Source of the DNA: Arthrobacter sp. TMP15
GTDB taxonomy: Bacteria; Actinomycetota; Actinomycetes; Actinomycetales; Micrococcaceae
Assembly: GCF_039529835.1 (NCBI RefSeq)
Contig: NZ_CP154262.1
Location: forward strand, 1,488,001-1,552,000
DNA length: 64,000 nucleotides
Direction: 5' to 3'
Made by a program: the position numbers and the translations under genes
Part shown: in pieces, positions 29,412 through 38,258 of the stretch
How positions within the stretch are numbered: position 1 is the stretch's first letter
Layout of the letters: each line of letters begins with the position of its first letter
The notes under the pieces: model-generated
What the model saw: only the letters and a program-made list of their open reading frames with translations
The model's database searches: none
Told to the model about the DNA's origin: nothing

Positions 29412-29995
29412 TGTTTGTGAGTGAAACTCTCCCTGGGCTAGTGGCCCAATCACGAGATATGCCGGTCCCGGGAGACATTATTGTTGCCAGGAACCGGAAA
29501 TACGACGGTTCCGCCCACTGGGTCGTGCCAGGGCATCATTTGGGCTCCGACGAGCACGGGCACTGGGTTTTTCAAGGAACTGGTGAGTTCATTTCCAGGC
29601 CAGGAGCGGCGCTTTATACCGAGTCGGATGCCATTTTACTGATACCGCACACTGGTGACTGGGTTGCCACCTTTTTTGATGATTCCCACCCTGCCGGAGT
29701 GGAACTCTACATAGATTTGGCAGTGGAAATGGGGTGGCATCGCATCCGGGACGGTGTTGTAGAATTCCACATGATCGATATGGATCTTGACGTCATCCGA
29801 ACCAGGGACCGCGGACTTTATATTGACGATCAAGATGAATTTGCCGATCATCGCGTGACCCTGGCGTATCCAGAGGAGCTGTGTCTACGCGTAGAGACAG
29901 CTTGTTCTGCGTTACGCACGGCTGTAGCGGCTGGAAACGCACCATTCGACGGCCGCGCTGCGGCCTGGTTCGCCGTAGGAAGGACATCGCCATGA
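29408..29995 (+). CDS. DUF402 domain protein
   Basis: 195 residues. The family core is visible: [20 protein letters not shown] near the start and [28 protein letters not shown], with the acidic D-x-D-x-D-type cluster that binds metal in DUF402 phosphohydrolases (FomD and nucleoside tri/diphosphatases). A GTG at 29408 overlaps the dxs stop by four bases; ATG 29411 is an alternative. Coupling to dxs suggests a diphosphate substrate in or near the same pathway, but this is inference. Confidence 0.8.
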   Translation: MMFVSETLPGLVAQSRDMPVPGDIIVARNRKYDGSAHWVVPGHHLGSDEHGHWVFQGTGEFISRPGAALYTESDAILLIPHTGDWVATFFDDSHPAGVELYIDLAVEMGWHRIRDGVVEFHMIDMDLDVIRTRDRGLYIDDQDEFADHRVTLAYPEELCLRVETACSALRTAVAAGNAPFDGRAAAWFAVGRTSP

Positions 29996-30687
29996 ATGGC
30001 ACAGAACAAAGCATGACAGAGCCAAGCATGACAGAGCAGGGCAATCAAACCGTATTGGCCGGGCTAGATCCGAACATTGTGCGCATGTACAAGAAGGACG
30101 ACGCCGGTATACTTGTTTTCCGTGAAGCCTGGGTTGATGCCGGAGGAAACGATGACGGTGAGATTGCTAACGATGCAGCTGAAGTATCCGAAGTGTTTTT
30201 TGTGGTTAACCACGGCACTGTGGGGCACATCAGTACGTCCAAGGATGTTCTCGTGAAGTCGGTGGAGGAAGCCGAGGCGATGCTCGCCGCATTTGCTGCA
30301 CAATGTGAAGAGGACGGCTACGCACTGCTTAGCCGTGAGGAACAAACGCTCGTGGTAGCCCAGTTCGCTTTGAAGAGCGATCGTGTCTCTGATCGCGATA
30401 AACATTTGGCTAAGCGAGTTAAGGACACCTTGACTCCGCACTTGGCCTGGCGTGGCAGTGGTGTGCTGGAAAAAATAGAATTTACTGCTGCAGGGCACGG
30501 GCTCGGTAAGCTAAATATCTACATAGCGGCCCCCGATGCTGCCCGAGCGGTTGCCAACATCAAAGTGTGCATCCGTGAGGAAAAGCTTGACTTCACGAAG
30601 TTAACGGTGGCAACAGGCCCTATTGATGATCCCAGCGCTCTGCGGGCCAAACACAGCGCCACGGGTGGGACAGCATTTAGCCTCTAG
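29992..30687 (+). CDS. Unrecognised protein coupled to DUF402
   Basis: 231 residues from ATG 29992, which overlaps the DUF402 stop (ATGA). I do not recognise the full-length family. The segment EVFFVVNHGTVGHISTSKD followed by a helix with AAFAAQCEEDGYALL faintly resembles a WGR domain. The C-terminal half (GLGKLNIYIAAPDAARAVANIKVCI) looks like an alpha/beta domain. Soluble, no signal. The N-terminus contains a short MT/EPS repeat (SMTEPSMTEQ). Third gene of the dxs unit. Confidence 0.75.
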   Translation: MNGTEQSMTEPSMTEQGNQTVLAGLDPNIVRMYKKDDAGILVFREAWVDAGGNDDGEIANDAAEVSEVFFVVNHGTVGHISTSKDVLVKSVEEAEAMLAAFAAQCEEDGYALLSREEQTLVVAQFALKSDRVSDRDKHLAKRVKDTLTPHLAWRGSGVLEKIEFTAAGHGLGKLNIYIAAPDAARAVANIKVCIREEKLDFTKLTVATGPIDDPSALRAKHSATGGTAFSL

Positions 30688-30698
30688 CCCCCGATCAA

Positions 30699-30774
30699 CG
30701 CTCGCTCACTTCACGTCCCCTTTCTTCCGGCGCTCGCGCACTTCACGTCCCCTTTCTTCCGGCGCTCGCTCACT
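30699..30774 (+). repeat. 32-bp tandem repeat (two full units plus a partial)
   Basis: Units at 30699-30730 and 30731-30762 differ at one base (CTCGCTCAC versus CTCGCGCAC); a 12-base third copy at 30763-30774 forms the left arm of the hairpin below. Confidence 0.95.
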
Positions 30775-30790
30775 AAACGGTGAGCGAGCG
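30763..30790 (+). terminator. Perfect hairpin ending the dxs unit
   Basis: CGCTCGCTCAC-taaacg-GTGAGCGAGCG, 11-bp stem and 6-base loop, no T run. The right arm can also pair with repeat unit 1, so alternative folds are possible. Confidence 0.55.
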
Positions 30791-30836
30791 TCATCGAGCT
30801 AAGGGAGGGCTGGTGGGGCAGAGCTGTGGCATTGGC

Positions 30837-30842
30837 TATTGT
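30837..30842 (+). promoter_or_regulatory. Putative -10 box for the aldo/keto reductase
   Basis: TATTGT, six bases before ATG 30849, with no ribosome site between; leaderless arrangement. Confidence 0.4.
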
Positions 30843-30848
30843 TGAAGT

Positions 30849-31838
30849 ATGACGCAGAACCACATTGAATACCGCCAGTTGGGCCGTTCCGGATTAACAG
30901 TCTCCACCGTAGGCCTAGGCTGTAATAACTTGGGCCGGGCGGGGTCGGTGACGGAAACGCAGGAGGGCAGTGACGCCGTCGTCCATGCAGCGTTGGAGGA
31001 AGGGATCACATTATTTGATGTTGCTGATATTTACGGATCGCATCCCGGACAAAGCGAGAGCATCCTAGCCAAATCTTTGGGTAGTGAGCGGGAAAATATT
31101 GTGCTCGCCACCAAGTTTGGTCTGCCTGCCGGTAATGCCAACGGTGTGGATTGGGACCGTCGCGGCTCCAGAAAATATATTAAACAGGCGCTCGAGGCAT
31201 CTTTGCGACGGTTGAATACCGACTACATTGACCTCTACTATTACCATTCCCCGGATACGTACACGCCCATCGATGAGACTCTGGCGGCCTTGGATGATCT
31301 GGTGCAGGCAGGCAAAGTCCTGTACCTGGGGCATTCAAATATGGCCGGATGGCAGATTGCAGAGGCAGAATTCACGGCCAGGATATCCGGTGGGAACCGT
31401 TTCACGGCCAGCCAAAACCACTACAACCTGATGGACCGCCGAGCCGAGCTGGAGGTTCTCCCCGCAGCTGACGCGTTCGGTCTGGGCGTGATCCCCTATT
31501 TTCCGTTGGCAAACGGGATGCTCACAGGTAAATACAGTTCGGGTCAAGCACCCCAGGGGAGTCGGCTCACCTACACCCGCCAACATATGCTCTCCGGCGC
31601 GGACCTCCAACAGCTGAAGGATTTTGGCACCTTTGCAGCTGAACGCGGATTGACTGAAGTACAAGTGGCTTTCAGCTGGCTAGCGGCACAGCCGGCGGTT
31701 TCCAGCGTGATTGCAGGCGCCACGAAAGCAGAGCAGGTGCGTGAGAACGCTAAGGCGGCGTCCTGGAAACCCAGTGCCGAAGATCTCGTCGAGTTGGATA
31801 AGATCTTTCCGAAAACCTCGAAAGTAGCACTCTTCTGA
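30849..31838 (+). CDS. Aldo/keto reductase
   Basis: NADPH-dependent carbonyl reductase fold, 329 residues. The catalytic tetrad is visible: Asp and Tyr in FDVADIYGSHPGQSE, Lys in LATKFG, His in YYYHSPD. The cofactor segment near the C-terminus (SSVIAGATKAEQVREN) follows the Ser/Arg pattern of the family. Most like the YajO/Tas or shaker-beta-type group. Substrate unknown. Converges with the Rieske gene. Confidence 0.92.
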   Translation: MTQNHIEYRQLGRSGLTVSTVGLGCNNLGRAGSVTETQEGSDAVVHAALEEGITLFDVADIYGSHPGQSESILAKSLGSERENIVLATKFGLPAGNANGVDWDRRGSRKYIKQALEASLRRLNTDYIDLYYYHSPDTYTPIDETLAALDDLVQAGKVLYLGHSNMAGWQIAEAEFTARISGGNRFTASQNHYNLMDRRAELEVLPAADAFGLGVIPYFPLANGMLTGKYSSGQAPQGSRLTYTRQHMLSGADLQQLKDFGTFAAERGLTEVQVAFSWLAAQPAVSSVIAGATKAEQVRENAKAASWKPSAEDLVELDKIFPKTSKVALF

Positions 31839-31848
31839 AGCCACGCTG

Positions 31849-32301
31849 CTAAAGAGAAACTGTGATCCACTCACCGTCTATGGCTGCTGCATAGCGCGGC
31901 AGTGGCTCTTTGGCTGGACCAGACTGTACCGTTCCGTCGCTGCCGTTGAACACTGTGCCGTGGCACGGACATTTGAAGTTTTCTCCATCAGGGGACACCT
32001 TGCAGCCTGCATGGGTACAGATGTCGGTGTACGCCAAGACGGTGGTTTCATCGGAACGAAATAGCATGACCTCAACGTCGTTGGCCGTGCCTGCTGCTGT
32101 GCCACCCACAGGGAGCTCGGAGAGCTTGCCAACTTGATATGGGGTTCCAGTGCTGGGTATTTCAGCTGGGCCTTTCCCCTTGTCGCGCAGATTGTTGGCG
32201 GACGGAGCACACCCTGCCAGAGCAAGTGCGCATGCTGTACCAGAGGCTGCCGTGCCCGCGAGAAGTGCTGCGCGGCGGGATAGTGAAGGATCTATGCTCA
32301 T
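31849..32301 (-). CDS. Rieske [2Fe-2S] lipoprotein
   Basis: 150 residues. The N-terminus has a Tat-like SRRAAL motif, a hydrophobic stretch and a lipobox LAGC, predicting export and lipid anchoring. The C-terminal Rieske fold has both cluster motifs, CTHAGC and CPCHGTVF, each giving Cys and His ligands. Likely a small periplasm-side electron-transfer protein; the partner is unknown and no oxygenase or bc1 genes are nearby. Confidence 0.9.
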   Translation of the reverse strand: MSIDPSLSRRAALLAGTAASGTACALALAGCAPSANNLRDKGKGPAEIPSTGTPYQVGKLSELPVGGTAAGTANDVEVMLFRSDETTVLAYTDICTHAGCKVSPDGENFKCPCHGTVFNGSDGTVQSGPAKEPLPRYAAAIDGEWITVSL

Positions 32302-32340
32302 GAGAATATTATCTCAGCAGTGGCAGTAGGAAAGCGAAAC

Positions 32341-32377
32341 GTGCACTGCAGCCTGGTGTTCCAAGGCTGCAGTGCAC
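32341..32377 (-). terminator. Terminator of the fadAB unit
   Basis: Arms 32341-32353 and 32365-32377 are perfect 13-bp complements, extended by TGG/CCA around a tetraloop with one bulged A. Lies just after the fadB stop on the minus strand. Confidence 0.75.
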
Positions 32378-32385
32378 CAGTGCGC

Positions 32386-34521
32386 TTAGTGGAAGAGCTG
32401 ACCGTTGACTCGCTGGGAGGCACCTACTCGGTCCAGATAGGGCGTGATGCCGCCTAGATGCATGGGCCAGCCTGCTCCGAGAATCATGCAGAGGTCAATG
32501 TCTTGGGCTCCGGCCACAACTTCTTCCTTGAGCATGAGGCCAATCTCTTGCGCCAGTGCGTCCTGAGTTCGGCGCAGCAGTTCCTCACCCGTGATGGGGG
32601 AGTTGCCAAAGCTCAGCAGAGCCATGGTGTCAGCAGGAATAGAGAGGCTGCCATCGGCCGCTTTCTCCCACAGCCCTTTTTTGCCAGCCTCGATGAGCTT
32701 CTGCTGGTTGGCTGAGAGGTGGTAACGGTCACCGAAAGCCGCGTGCAGGGACTGTGTGACATGCTGTGCCACGGGGATTCCCACCATTGCCAGGAGGGTG
32801 AACGGGGACATCGGCAGGCCCATGGGACGCAGTGCATTATCTGCCGTGTGCGCATCGGTACCCTCATCGAAGGCCTTGGACACCTCGGCCATGAGCCGAA
32901 GCAGAACGCGGTTCACCACAAAGGCGGGTGCATCCTTGACCAGCACAGCAGACTTACGCAGCGCCTTGGCCGTGGCAAATGCGGTGGCCAGTACGGCGTC
33001 GTCCGTCTTGGGTGCGCGGACAATCTCCAGCAATGGCATCACTGCCACGGGATTGAAAAAGTGGAAACCAACAAGCCGCTGCGGGTGTTTGAGGTCCTCA
33101 GCCATGGCTGTCACTGACAACGAGGACGTGTTGGTGGCAAGAATACATTCGGGAGAGACGATCGCCTCCACCTCAGCAAACACCTGTTTCTTAACGTTGA
33201 GTTCCTCAAACACCGCTTCGATAACAAAATCGGCGTCGGCGAACACTTCCTTGGACACTGAACCCGTCACCAGCGCCTTGGTACGGTTAGCTGCGTCGGG
33301 ACTGATCCGGCCCTTGGCGAGGAGCTTGTCCACCTCACCGTGTACGTACCCCACACCCTTGTCCACGCGCGCCTGATCAATATCAGACATGACTACCGGA
33401 ACCTTAAGCTGACGGGCGAACAGCAGCGCGAACTGACCGGCCATCAGTCCAGCACCAACAACACCCACCTTCGTGATGGCACGGGCCAGCTTGGGATCCG
33501 GAGCACCTGCCGGACGTTTGGCACGCTTTTGCACCAAGTCAAGGAAAGCGTAGACGGTGTCCTTGAACTGCGGGGTCCCCATAAGCTCCGCCAGCGCTTC
33601 ATCCTCGGCAGCAAAAGACTGCGCCTTGGTGAAATGCTTACCCTTTTCCAGTAACTCAATGACCTTCGCCGGTGCCGGGGCAGCATTGGAGGTCTTGGCT
33701 TCCACAAAAGCTTTTGCATGTTCGACGGCGGCATCCCACGCTGCGCTGTTTTCCTCGCTCAGCGGTTCGCTCACCGCGTTGGGCCGGCTGACGTCTTCGG
33801 CGCCGGCTAGTACGCGGGCGGCCCAGTTGAGTGACTGTTCTAAGAAATCCGCGGGCTCAAACAAGGCATCTGCGATGCCGAGTTTGAAAGCAGCAGGACC
33901 GCTGAGGGTGCGGTTGTTACTCAAAGCGTTTTCAAGCATGACCTTCACGGCGTTGGCTGGTCCGATGAGCCGGGGGAGTAGGTAGACCCCGCCCCAGCCA
34001 GGTACCAAGCCAAGGAAAGCTTCCGGCAGTGCCAAGGCGCCAGCTCCGGTGGAGACTGTGCGGTAGTTGGCGTTGAGCCCAATTTCAAGCCCACCGCCCA
34101 GAGCTAGACCGTTGATGAACACAAAGCTGGGCACACCCAAGTTGTTCAACGTGGAGTACACGTCATGACCCAGCTGGGCCATCCATCGACCGGCTTCTTT
34201 ATCCTTGAGTTCCTTGACAGCTGAGAGGTCGGCCCCTGCTGCGAGGAAGAATGGTTTGCCGGTTACACCAACTCCAGCAATTTCGCCTTTGGCCGCACGC
34301 TCACGCTGGACCTCCAATGTCACACCAAATTCAATAAGAGTGTTCGGCCCAAGTGTGCTGGGGCGGCGGTGATCGAGGCCGTTATCTAGGGTGATGAGGG
34401 CGAACGTTCCTGCGCTTGGCGCACCGTCCACGCACGGCAAGGCAATGTCTTGAACGTAGGAGTGGGTTACTACCTCGTCTGGGAACAGCACTGCAAGCTT
34501 GTTGAAGTCTCGGGCGCTCAT
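32386..34521 (-). CDS. fadB: Fatty-acid oxidation multifunctional enzyme (enoyl-CoA hydratase / 3-hydroxyacyl-CoA dehydrogenase)
   Basis: 711-residue beta-oxidation enzyme from ATG 34521 (GGGGAG upstream; a 30-codon extension is out of family). The N-terminal crotonase domain (about 25-260) has NGLALGGGLEIGLNANY and PEAFLGLVPGWGG. The dehydrogenase has the NAD motif VGVVGAGLMAG (~350) and HFFNPVAVMPLLEIVRAP, the catalytic His region. A C-terminal dehydrogenase domain follows. Start overlaps the thiolase stop (ATGA), giving one fadA-fadB unit. Confidence 0.93.
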   Translation of the reverse strand: MSARDFNKLAVLFPDEVVTHSYVQDIALPCVDGAPSAGTFALITLDNGLDHRRPSTLGPNTLIEFGVTLEVQRERAAKGEIAGVGVTGKPFFLAAGADLSAVKELKDKEAGRWMAQLGHDVYSTLNNLGVPSFVFINGLALGGGLEIGLNANYRTVSTGAGALALPEAFLGLVPGWGGVYLLPRLIGPANAVKVMLENALSNNRTLSGPAAFKLGIADALFEPADFLEQSLNWAARVLAGAEDVSRPNAVSEPLSEENSAAWDAAVEHAKAFVEAKTSNAAPAPAKVIELLEKGKHFTKAQSFAAEDEALAELMGTPQFKDTVYAFLDLVQKRAKRPAGAPDPKLARAITKVGVVGAGLMAGQFALLFARQLKVPVVMSDIDQARVDKGVGYVHGEVDKLLAKGRISPDAANRTKALVTGSVSKEVFADADFVIEAVFEELNVKKQVFAEVEAIVSPECILATNTSSLSVTAMAEDLKHPQRLVGFHFFNPVAVMPLLEIVRAPKTDDAVLATAFATAKALRKSAVLVKDAPAFVVNRVLLRLMAEVSKAFDEGTDAHTADNALRPMGLPMSPFTLLAMVGIPVAQHVTQSLHAAFGDRYHLSANQQKLIEAGKKGLWEKAADGSLSIPADTMALLSFGNSPITGEELLRRTQDALAQEIGLMLKEEVVAGAQDIDLCMILGAGWPMHLGGITPYLDRVGASQRVNGQLFH

Positions 34522-35753
34522 GCTGCGCTCCCCTCGGTGTTTGTGACTGTTGCTGTGGTGAAGTGCGGGTTTTCCCAAATAACTGTGGCTCCCATGCCTA
34601 GCCCAACGCACATGGTGGTGAGCCCGTATTGCACAGAATGATCTTCCTGGAATTGCCGGGCCAGCTGATTCATCAGCCGGACTCCGGATGAGGCCAAGGG
34701 GTGCCCCACCGCTATGGCGCCGCCATAGCGGTTCACTCGTGGGTCATCGTCTGCGATCCCGTAGTGCTCAAGGAAGGACAGGACTTGAACGGCAAAAGCT
34801 TCGTTTATCTCAAAGAGGCCAATGTCCTCGATCGTCAATCCTGCAAGTTTCAGCGCTTTTTCCGTGGCGGGGACGGGACCGATTCCCATGACTTCAGGTG
34901 CTACACCAGCGAAAGCGTACGTGACAAGACGCATTTTAACGCTCAAACCCAGCTCTGCAGCGGCTTCTGAGGACGCCAAGATTGCGGCGGTTGCGCCGTC
35001 GTTCAGGCCTGCTGCGTTACCGGCGCTGACGCGGCCGTGGGCGCGGAAGGGCGTCCGCAGCTCTGCGAGATTCTCAAGAGTTGTGCCGGGGCGAGGAGGC
35101 TCATCAACTGTGTTGATGTTCCAGCCAGCTCCCGGTTTGAGGGTCGCGACGGGCACCAAATCTGGCTGGATCTGGCCCCGCTCATACGCGGCGGCCAGCT
35201 TGTTTTGGCTGGCGACGGCGTAGGCATCCGTGCGGTCTTTGGTGATGGACGGGAATCTGTCGTGGAGGTTCTCGGCTGTGTTGCCCATGTTTAGGGCTGC
35301 CGGGTCAACGATGCGTTCGGACATGAAGCGCGGGTTCGGGTCAGAGTCCTTGCCCATTGGGTGGTGGCCCATGTGCTCTACTCCTCCGGCGATCACTACC
35401 TCGTACGCGCCAAACCCGATGGCGGAGGCTGTTGTGGTGACAGCAGTCATGGCGCCAGCGCACATCCGATCGATGGCGAACCCTGGCACTGACTGGGGAA
35501 GTCCGGCCAGCAGCGCTGCAGTCCGGCCAATCGTCAGGCCCTGATCGCCCGTCTGTGTGGTGGCGGCGATGGCAACTTCGTCAATGCGTTCAGCCGGCAA
35601 TCCAGGATTGCGGCGCATGAGGTCGCGGATACATTTGACCACCAGGTCATCGGCGCGGGTATTGGCGTAGATGCCTTTTTCCCCGGCCCGTCCAAACGGT
35701 GTGCGTACTCCGTCAACAAAGACGACGTCTCTAATTTGCCGATTTTGGCTCAT
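34518..35753 (-). CDS. fadA: Acetyl-CoA C-acyltransferase (3-ketoacyl-CoA thiolase)
   Basis: 411-residue thiolase ending beta-oxidation by thiolysis of 3-ketoacyl-CoA. Active-site parts: nucleophile Cys in DRMCAGAMTAV (~95), NEAFAVQVL with the active His region GGAIAVGHPLASSGVR, and the second Cys in TMCVGLGMG. ATG 35753 follows GAGGAG. First gene of the fadAB unit, with a promoter and operator readable upstream. The partner FadB supplies the preceding steps. Confidence 0.94.
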   Translation of the reverse strand: MSQNRQIRDVVFVDGVRTPFGRAGEKGIYANTRADDLVVKCIRDLMRRNPGLPAERIDEVAIAATTQTGDQGLTIGRTAALLAGLPQSVPGFAIDRMCAGAMTAVTTTASAIGFGAYEVVIAGGVEHMGHHPMGKDSDPNPRFMSERIVDPAALNMGNTAENLHDRFPSITKDRTDAYAVASQNKLAAAYERGQIQPDLVPVATLKPGAGWNINTVDEPPRPGTTLENLAELRTPFRAHGRVSAGNAAGLNDGATAAILASSEAAAELGLSVKMRLVTYAFAGVAPEVMGIGPVPATEKALKLAGLTIEDIGLFEINEAFAVQVLSFLEHYGIADDDPRVNRYGGAIAVGHPLASSGVRLMNQLARQFQEDHSVQYGLTTMCVGLGMGATVIWENPHFTTATVTNTEGSAA

Positions 35754-35825
35754 ATTTTGCTCCTCGGGTACAAACAACTGGTGCCATTCAACCCAAGCTA
35801 TCAGGGAACGACTGTGTTATGCCTC

Positions 35826-35854
35826 ATGTTACTAGTGGGTAACTTAGAGGTCAA
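35826..35854 (-). promoter_or_regulatory. fadAB promoter
   Basis: On the minus strand, -35 TTGACC (35854-35849), a 17-base spacer and -10 TAACAT (35831-35826). Transcript start expected near 35819, giving a leader of about 65 bases before fadA. Confidence 0.65.
35828..35843. promoter_or_regulatory. Putative repressor operator in the fadAB promoter
   Basis: GTTAC-N6-GTAAC inverted repeat lying inside the promoter spacer and over the -10 box. A TetR-family fatty-acid regulator is the expected kind of binder; none is encoded in this window. Confidence 0.55.
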
Positions 35855-35911
35855 TAATGTCAGTCGTAGAGGCGTCATTATCTCCAACCTCAACCCCACC
35901 GGGGAGCAAGC

Positions 35912-37432
35912 TCAGGACTGCTCGGAGCTTGGCGTGCCCTCGTGTGCGCCAGTCTCACGCTGGTTCGTCGGTACCATCTGGCTCTTTGGTTCCTTCTGGC
36001 CCTTGGGTGTCTTCGGTTCCTTGGGCGGCAGAGGCTCAGGGTTCGCTAATGCGGCAGTGAGGATCTCCACTGATAAATCGATCTGCCACTGACGTGCCCC
36101 AAGCTCCGTTAACTGGGCAGAAACGCTGGCAACAGTAATCTGCGTTGGCGGGCGCCAGCACACGCGGCGCAGAAAGTCCGGGGTAAGGATGTTCTCAACG
36201 GGAATGTTAACAGCATCTGCAAGATCAGCCAGGCGTGGGCGCGCCGTGGCGTAACGGGCAGCTGCCGCAACATCACGCTCGGCCCACATGCGAGGCGGCG
36301 GCGGGGCATTACCGGAAACCTGCAACGGGGGCTGATCGGTGCTGTTTTTGGCCGTTTGGATGGCATGTAGCCATTTGGGGGCGTCCCGCTTGGCCGCGCG
36401 GCCATGAAAGCCTGAAAGTGCCAGCAACGCCGGAACAGTGGTGGGCATGCCCTTGGCTGCAGCGATGATAGCGGTGTCTGGAATGAGCCGGGTCGGGGCA
36501 ATGTCGCGGTGTTCGGCCAACTTTTCACGTGTGTACCAAAGTTCGCGTACGGCCCCCAACTGAACCCGGTTGCGGATAGTGTGTGAGCCGGATGTGCGCC
36601 GCCAGGGATCTACGCGCGGTGCGGGAACGCCAGCGTCGATCAGGTGCTGGAATTCTTGAGCGGCATAATCAAGTTTGCCGTCATTTTCAAGCAAGGCAAC
36701 GAGCTCATCTTCAAGATCCACCAGCACCTCTACATCCAATGCGGCGTACCGCAACCACGGCTCAGGCAGGGGCCGTTTGGACCAGTCAGCGGCGGAGTGT
36801 TCTTTGGCCAAATGGTAGCCGAGCAGGGATTCAACCACTGCCCCGAGCCCCACACGCGGCAACCCGGCGAGACGGGCTGCAAGTTCGGTGTCGAAGAGTT
36901 TATCCGGCCACATACCGACGCCGGCAAGACAGGGCAGATCCTGGCTGGCAGCATGCAGAATCCACTCAACACCGCGCAGTGCCTCGTCAATGATCTTCAG
37001 GTCATCAAAGGCCTCGGGATCGATGAGCCACGTACCGGCACCCTCGCGGCGGATCTGCACCAACATGGCACGTTGGCCGTAGCGGAATCCGGAAGCCCTC
37101 TCCGTATCAACGGCAGCCGGGCCAGTTCCTGCTGCCAAAGCCGCCGCGCACCTTTTTAGCGCCGGGTCAGTTTCTACCACGGAGGGGATGCCATCGCTGG
37201 GCATATCCAGTTCCACTAATTCGGGAAGATTGCCAAGTTCCATCCTTTGGCCGTCAATAACAACCGACGTCAGCGGGGCCTGGGCAGTTTCCGTAGCTGT
37301 GCCACGGGCATCAGGACCCTGATCACGGTTGCGGCCATTATTGGTGGGCGAGCTACAGCCTTCCTGAGCTGAAGAAAATGCTGTCGTTTCTTCTTCGGCG
37401 CGGCTCTGTGTGCTTGATTCTGGATTGGTCAT
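35912..37432 (-). CDS. rnd: Ribonuclease D (DEDD exonuclease with HRDC domain)
   Basis: 506 residues. The 3'-5' exonuclease domain (about 90-270) contains the DEDD parts AVDTERASGFRYGQ, HAASQDLPCL, FDTELAARLAG and YAALDVEVL. An HRDC domain follows (about 290-370). The N-terminus (about 50 residues) and the C-terminus (PKEPKTPKGQKEPKSQ, a Lys/Pro repeat) are low-complexity extensions, longer than E. coli RNase D. Acts in tRNA and structured-RNA 3' maturation in the family. The DUF3000 gene lies just upstream in the same direction. Confidence 0.9.
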   Translation of the reverse strand: MTNPESSTQSRAEEETTAFSSAQEGCSSPTNNGRNRDQGPDARGTATETAQAPLTSVVIDGQRMELGNLPELVELDMPSDGIPSVVETDPALKRCAAALAAGTGPAAVDTERASGFRYGQRAMLVQIRREGAGTWLIDPEAFDDLKIIDEALRGVEWILHAASQDLPCLAGVGMWPDKLFDTELAARLAGLPRVGLGAVVESLLGYHLAKEHSAADWSKRPLPEPWLRYAALDVEVLVDLEDELVALLENDGKLDYAAQEFQHLIDAGVPAPRVDPWRRTSGSHTIRNRVQLGAVRELWYTREKLAEHRDIAPTRLIPDTAIIAAAKGMPTTVPALLALSGFHGRAAKRDAPKWLHAIQTAKNSTDQPPLQVSGNAPPPPRMWAERDVAAAARYATARPRLADLADAVNIPVENILTPDFLRRVCWRPPTQITVASVSAQLTELGARQWQIDLSVEILTAALANPEPLPPKEPKTPKGQKEPKSQMVPTNQRETGAHEGTPSSEQS

Positions 37433-37481
37433 GATGACCTTAGTCTAGCGAATGGTCAAGACTACCCTCGGTTGCGGGCCA

Positions 37482-38093
37482 TTAATTGTTTTTTAGCGGC
37501 CGTTGACGTGGCTGGTGACGGGTCCGCTCGCTGGAGCGCCGGGGCAATAAAGTTACACCCTCGGGCACAGGTGGCAAACCTGCAAAGGTGCAGACAATGT
37601 TTGCCCATGCTTGCAGATGCGGAGTGATTGCGGTGCCTGTGGGAGTCCACGATGCTCTGAGCTCAATGTCAACCGAATCAGGGCGTGCGGCTAGCGTGCC
37701 GTAGCTTTCAGAAAGAATGCGGGTTGCCGTGCCGCCGGCGCTGGAATATTGGGCGTCCTGCTCCTCCAGCGCCTCGGTCAGCCAGGCCCACGCGACGTTT
37801 CCTAGAAGTGAGTCGTTTCCTATGTCAGCTTCCAACTGCGCACGGATATAGCTGACGATCCTGAAGGTGCCATCCCACAGGGCTTTGCCTTGCGGGTCGT
37901 GGAGCAGAATGAAGCGGCCGGTGGCGAGCTGTTCCCCATCAACAATAACCTCCGCGCCCACGGCTACTCCAAAGGGGGCGAGCCGGGCAGGAGCCGGAAC
38001 TTCCGCCAGAGTCAGCTCGCTGCGGCTGAGAACTTCGCGTAGCGATGCCAAGGCAATCTGAAAGTCAGCTGGAAGCTGCGGCAAGAGGCTCAC
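37482..38093 (-). CDS. DUF3000 family protein
   Basis: 203 residues. Core segments: ALASLREVLSRSELTLAEVPAP and EVIVDGEQLATGRFILLHDP, then AWTWL-like EALEEQDA and a C-terminal beta stretch ELRASWTPTGTAITPHLQAWA. Conserved in actinobacteria next to RNase D, as here; function unknown. The last residues are Arg-rich. Start ATG/GTG region lies in 38088-38093. Confidence 0.83.
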   Translation of the reverse strand: MSLLPQLPADFQIALASLREVLSRSELTLAEVPAPARLAPFGVAVGAEVIVDGEQLATGRFILLHDPQGKALWDGTFRIVSYIRAQLEADIGNDSLLGNVAWAWLTEALEEQDAQYSSAGGTATRILSESYGTLAARPDSVDIELRASWTPTGTAITPHLQAWANIVCTFAGLPPVPEGVTLLPRRSSERTRHQPRQRPLKNN

Positions 38094-38258
38094 AATGGCA
38101 GATTATGACGGCACCGGCCCGAACCCGTGCAGGCGCGCCGCGAGGGGAGCTTGCTAGCTCTTTAAGCAGCACGTCGGGCACCGGCACTACGTTGCGTACC
38201 GCAGCGCAGCGTGGGGCAGGCTAGTGCTAACGCGCACCAGCCAGCCCCGTTGCGAAGG

